DNA of 15,141 nucleotides from Gammaproteobacteria bacterium (GTDB lineage: Bacteria > Pseudomonadota > Gammaproteobacteria > JAJDOJ01): the NCBI GenBank assembly GCA_027030565.1, contig JALVEU010000070.1, forward strand, positions 1-15,141. The letters run 5' to 3'. The notes below the pieces were generated by a model that was given only the letters and a program-made list of their open reading frames with translations, searched no databases and was not told the origin of the DNA. This document shows positions 12,120-15,141 of the stretch, piece by piece. How positions within the stretch are numbered: the first letter of the stretch is position 1; the number at the start of each line of letters is the position of its first letter. A program made the position numbers and the translations under genes.

Positions 12120-12824
12120 TCAGAACGCCACGATGGGGTCGGACTGCTCGACTACATGGGTGATGCGCTCCCCGTTCCAGTGATAGACCAGGTGCGGGCC
12201 CTGCACCGGCAGCGACACGGTCACGGGACGCAGCGCCGCCAGGCAGTCGCCGCCGCGATGGCGTACGCTGCGGTACACGATACCGTAGGCATCCGGGTCC
12301 TGCTCGAGCAGCCAGCGTGTGAAACGCTGGGGCCGGGTATAGCACTCGGGATCGTGAAGGTCGTCGAAGGCGGGATCGCGCACGTCGTAGCAGGGTTTGC
12401 GCACCTGGCCGATCCACGCCCGCATGTGGAAGTCCTGGGCGGGGACCCCGCGCTCCCGCGCGTGGCGCTCCTTGTGATAGACGGTTTCGTGGATGGCGGT
12501 GCGCAGGGTACGGCTGCAGTAGTAGATGCCGATGCGCCCGTCGGAAAAGCGCGTGGGCATGCGGGTGTGGGTGAAGGCGCCCATAACGATGCCGGCGTTC
12601 GGGCCATGGACCATGTCACCGGGCCGCACCAGGCGCAGATCGCCGGTTTCCTGTAGGACGCGGGGATCCACGCGGGCGGTGAGCGCCCACAGCGCTCGCT
12701 TCTCCGCCTCGTTCAGGTCGAGGCGCTCGAAGAGGTCGATCCTGGGGACCTGGGTGGGGATGATGCGGTATTGGCGGCGCCAGCGGATGCGACGCTGCGG
12801 CGGCAGCGGCCAGGGCTCGGTCAT
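12120..12824 (-). CDS. RES-domain toxin of a type II toxin-antitoxin pair
   Basis: The 234-residue protein carries the RES domain (PF08808), about residues 75-205. Its namesake residues appear as Arg92 (MPTRFSDGRIGIYY), Tyr101/102, Glu113 (LRTAIHETVYH) and Ser186 (GIVYRSVRHRGGDCLAAL). RES toxins are related in fold to ADP-ribosyltransferases; characterised members degrade NAD+ (MbcT, a phosphorylase) or ADP-ribosylate a host enzyme (ParT). Which applies here is unknown. Its ATG overlaps the antitoxin TGA as ATGA, the usual arrangement with antitoxin first. The N-terminal 70 residues (including RIRWRRQYRIIP) are longer than in minimal RES proteins. No frameshift or lost key residue is seen, so it is probably active. 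Confidence 0.92.
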   Translation of the reverse strand: MTEPWPLPPQRRIRWRRQYRIIPTQVPRIDLFERLDLNEAEKRALWALTARVDPRVLQETGDLRLVRPGDMVHGPNAGIVMGAFTHTRMPTRFSDGRIGIYYCSRTLRTAIHETVYHKERHARERGVPAQDFHMRAWIGQVRKPCYDVRDPAFDDLHDPECYTRPQRFTRWLLEQDPDAYGIVYRSVRHRGGDCLAALRPVTVSLPVQGPHLVYHWNGERITHVVEQSDPIVAF

Positions 12825-13267
12825 GCACCGCCCCGCTCCGCGTCGAGCATCTCGTAGACGTCGGCCAGGGCCTTGAGCTTACCCGTGAGCATGTAGTCCA
12901 ACGGGGAGCCGGTGCCCCATGGGCGGTACATGGCCTCGGCGGGCAGCCGGCTCGGGTTGCGCAGCCAGGCCGCCTGGCTCTCGGGCGTATAGAGCAGGTT
13001 GAGCATGGCGTAGATACCCGCGAGGTAGGCCAGCCGGTCGAGCTCGTCGTCCGAGAGGCTGCGCACGGCGGCGGGCTTGCCGGCGCGCAGGTCGTAGAAG
13101 CGCGAGCGGCTGGGATTGCCGAGCAGGCGGCGCGCCTCGTTCACGTTGAGGCCCCACTCCTTCACGATCCGGAAAAAGGCCTTGAGCCCAGCCGCCGCCT
13201 GCACGTCGCGCGGCACCTCGGCCAGACCGGCCGCGGACTCTGCCAAGTCGTCGAGAGCAAGCTCCAT
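12821..13267 (-). CDS. Xre/MbcA/ParS-family antitoxin
   Basis: The 148-residue protein has an N-terminal helix-turn-helix-like region (about 25-65: FFRIVKEWGLNVNEARRLLG, then SRSRFYDLRAG). The toxin-binding domain typical of RES partners covers about 75-145, ending GSPLDYMLTGKLKALADVYE (120-139) and MLDAERGGA. It would bind and block the RES active site and repress its own promoter. The start at 13267 has AGGAGG about 6 nt upstream. The stop overlaps the toxin start by 4 bp. The -10 TATAAT is flanked by an inverted repeat, fitting autoregulation. Confidence 0.92.
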   Translation of the reverse strand: MELALDDLAESAAGLAEVPRDVQAAAGLKAFFRIVKEWGLNVNEARRLLGNPSRSRFYDLRAGKPAAVRSLSDDELDRLAYLAGIYAMLNLLYTPESQAAWLRNPSRLPAEAMYRPWGTGSPLDYMLTGKLKALADVYEMLDAERGGA

Positions 13268-13289
13268 GCACGGGCCTCCTTGGCCAGTA

Positions 13290-13316
13290 TTGGACGATGT
13301 TCAAATTATAGTCCAA
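13290..13316 (-). promoter_or_regulatory. Toxin-antitoxin promoter with flanking operator arms
   Basis: On the minus strand a perfect TATAAT lies at 13310-13305, 38 nt before the antitoxin ATG. It is bracketed by inverted arms: on the plus strand TTGGAC (13290-13295) and GTCCAA (13311-13316), with a 15-nt spacer and 21-bp centre-to-centre distance. No good -35 is seen. Two arms one face of the helix apart around the -10 fit binding by an antitoxin dimer. Confidence 0.62.
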
Positions 13317-13382
13317 ATCCGGTTGCACCTGAGAGGGCTTGGCGGAAGATCGCAGGGCGAACGTCGGCCGGTCTTTGCCGCC

Positions 13383-15141
13383 TCATGCGCCTCCGGGCCA
13401 GCGCCAGTTGCGGATCTCTGGCATGTCCTCGCCGTGCTCGGTGATGTAGAGCCGGTGCGCGACCAGTTTCTCGTGCATGGCCTGGTGGATGTGGCCGGCC
13501 ACGTCGGCTAGGGCCGGCACCCGGTCGGCCACGTCCATGACCAGGTGGAAGCGGTCGAGATCGTTGCGCACCACCATGTCGAAGGGCGTGGTCGTGGTGC
13601 CTTCTTCCTTGTAGCCGCGGACATGCAGGTGGGGATGGCAATGGCGCCGGTACATGAGGCGGTGGATCAGCCAGGGATAGCCGTGGAAGGCGAAGATCAC
13701 GGGAACGTCGGTGCCGAACAGGGCATCGAATTCCCGATCCGGCAGGCCATGCGGATGCTCCTCGTGCGGCTGCAGGGTCATGAGATCGACCACGTTGATG
13801 ACGCGGATGCGCAGCTCGGGTGCCATCCGGCGCAGCAGATCCACGGCGGCCAGGGCCTCGATGGTCGGCACGTCGCCGCAGCAGGCCATGACCACGTCGG
13901 GCCTGCCGCCCTGGTCGTTGCTGGCCCATTCCCAGATGCCGATGCCGGCGGAGCAGTGGGCGATGGCCGCTTCCATGTCCAGCCACTGGGGCTCGGGTTG
14001 CTTGCCCGCCACGATCACGTTGACCAGATTGCGCGAGTTGAGGCAGCGGTCGGCCACATAGAGGAGGCAGTTGGCGTCCGGCGGCAGGTAGACCCGCACG
14101 ATGTCGGCCTTCTTGTTGACCACGTGGTCGATGAAACCGGGATCCTGGTGCGAGAAGCCGTTGTGATCCTGGCGCCACACGTGCGAGGTGAGCAGGATGT
14201 TGAGCGAGGCGATGGGCGCACGCCAGGGAATCTCGTTGCACACCTTCAGCCACTTGGCGTGCTGGTTGAACATGGAATCGACGATATGGATGAAGGCCTC
14301 GTAGCAGGAGAAGAAGCCATGGCGGCCGGTGAGCAGATAGCCTTCCAGCCAGCCCTGGCAGGTGTGTTCGGAGAGGATCTCCATCACCCGCCCGTCGGGT
14401 GACAGGTGCTCGTCGTAGTCGTAGCGCTTCGCCATCCAGGCCCGGTCGGTGACCTCGAACAGGGCCGAGAGCCGGTTGGAGGCGGTCTCGTCCGGCCCCA
14501 CGACCCGGAAATTGCTGGGATTCAGTCGCATCACGTCGCCCAGGTATTTCCCCAACCGGCGGGTGGCCTCGCCCAGGTGCTGGCCTGGCGCCTCGATGGG
14601 CAACGCATAGTCACGATAATCAGGCAGGCGCAGGGGCGTGAGCAGCAGGCCGCCGTTGGCATGGGGGTTGGCACCCATGCGCCGCCCGCCCTCCGGTGCC
14701 AGGGCCGTGATGTCCGGCCGCGGGGTTCCGTTTTCGTCGAACAGTTCTTCCGGACGGTAGCCTTTCATCCACTGCTCGAGGATCTTCAGGTGTTCGGGCG
14801 TGGTGGCATCCGGTATGGGCACCTGGTGGCTGCGCCAGAAACCTTCGACCTTGAGGCCGTCGACTTCCCTGGGCCCGGTCCAGCCCTTGGGTGTGCGCAG
14901 GATGATCATGGGCCAGCGTTCCAGACCGATGAAGCCTGCCTCGCGGGCGCGTTTCTGGATGGTACGGATCTCGCCGATCACCCGGTCCAGGGTCTCGGCG
15001 AGCTGATGGTGCACGTCCATGGGTTGGTCGCCCGAGACGACGTAGGGGCGATAGCCGTAGCCTTCGAACAGGCTGACCAGATCTTCCTCGTCGATGCGTG
15101 CCAGCACCGTGGGATTGGCGATCTTGTAGCCGTTCAGATGC
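13383..15141 (-). CDS. xfp: Phosphoketolase (XFP family), C-terminal part
   Basis: The frame runs from the window edge (reading HLNGYKIANPTVLARIDEED) to TGA at 13385-13383, about 585 residues. The family length is near 790, so roughly the first 200 residues lie outside. Thiamine-diphosphate enzyme blocks visible are GGRRMGANPHANGG, SEHTCQGWLEGYLLTGRHGF, WRQDHNGFSHQDPGF and VYLPPDANCLL. The C-terminal end LYITEHGEDMPEIRNWRW is typical. The enzyme splits xylulose-5-phosphate (and often fructose-6-phosphate) with phosphate into acetyl phosphate and glyceraldehyde-3-phosphate (or erythrose-4-phosphate). Substrate preference cannot be read here. It ends 66 bp upstream of the antitoxin operator, in the same direction. 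The GTG at 15107 is internal, not the start. Confidence 0.96.
   Translation of the reverse strand, partial: HLNGYKIANPTVLARIDEEDLVSLFEGYGYRPYVVSGDQPMDVHHQLAETLDRVIGEIRTIQKRAREAGFIGLERWPMIILRTPKGWTGPREVDGLKVEGFWRSHQVPIPDATTPEHLKILEQWMKGYRPEELFDENGTPRPDITALAPEGGRRMGANPHANGGLLLTPLRLPDYRDYALPIEAPGQHLGEATRRLGKYLGDVMRLNPSNFRVVGPDETASNRLSALFEVTDRAWMAKRYDYDEHLSPDGRVMEILSEHTCQGWLEGYLLTGRHGFFSCYEAFIHIVDSMFNQHAKWLKVCNEIPWRAPIASLNILLTSHVWRQDHNGFSHQDPGFIDHVVNKKADIVRVYLPPDANCLLYVADRCLNSRNLVNVIVAGKQPEPQWLDMEAAIAHCSAGIGIWEWASNDQGGRPDVVMACCGDVPTIEALAAVDLLRRMAPELRIRVINVVDLMTLQPHEEHPHGLPDREFDALFGTDVPVIFAFHGYPWLIHRLMYRRHCHPHLHVRGYKEEGTTTTPFDMVVRNDLDRFHLVMDVADRVPALADVAGHIHQAMHEKLVAHRLYITEHGEDMPEIRNWRWPGGA

Noticed and set aside
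10421..12163. A 580-codon open frame on the + strand opposite the DUF2130 and ADP-ribosylglycohydrolase genes
   Set aside because: It is antisense to two clear families; the Leu/Gln/Ala-rich translation mirrors Glu/Arg/Gln coiled-coil codons, and there is no ribosome site or recognisable domain.

Overview
The window is high-GC DNA (about two thirds G+C by eye) with densely packed genes, many overlapping by 4 bp, and GTG starts. The families point to a gammaproteobacterium: a YnbA/YnbB-like phospholipid pair, Fur-type operators, bacterioferritin and REP-like intergenic palindromes. A Chromatiales/Ectothiorhodospiraceae-like sulfur or iron oxidiser would fit, but no marker gene proves this. There is no rRNA, tRNA, CRISPR array or complete insertion sequence.

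Layout. 1-263 (-): N-terminus of a secreted LysM L,D-transpeptidase-like protein. 281-1335 (+): ogt repair methyltransferase coupled to a SLOG/YpsA-type 'molybdenum carrier' protein. 1461-2721 (+): two membrane proteins, the second carrying a methionine-rich coiled coil. 2746-3977 (-): a potassium-channel-like protein coupled to an exported HbpS/GlcG-family protein. 4207-6414 (+): a three-gene phospholipid cassette (YnbA-like transferase, YnbB-like CDP-diglyceride synthase, PlsC-like acyltransferase). 6628-7791 (+): a Cas6-like RAMP protein that loses its C-terminus and runs into a Fur-box promoter and a small Cys-rich ORF. 7858-9587 (+): lipoprotein di-haem cytochrome c peroxidase and a bacterioferritin lacking the haem-ligand Met. 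9588-9985: about 400 bp of gene-free DNA packed with palindromic and tandem repeats. 9986-13267 (-): an ADP-ribosylglycohydrolase, a DUF2130 coiled-coil/nuclease-like protein and an Xre-RES toxin-antitoxin pair. 13383-15141 (-): the C-terminal three quarters of a phosphoketolase.

How the genes may work together. The acyltransferase, CDP-DAG synthase and alcohol phosphotransferase would take lysophosphatidate to a phospholipid. The peroxidase and bacterioferritin both handle peroxide, and bacterioferritin stores iron; a near-consensus Fur box lies upstream of them. The minus-strand block from Xre to the ADP-ribosylglycohydrolase is the best candidate for an undescribed system: a RES toxin (a family acting on NAD+ or ADP-ribosylating targets) sits in the same direction as a predicted PD-(D/E)XK-like protein and an enzyme family that removes ADP-ribose. 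The functional link is inference. The second candidate is the truncated cas6 joined to a Fur-controlled promoter and a CxxCCxxC micro-ORF.
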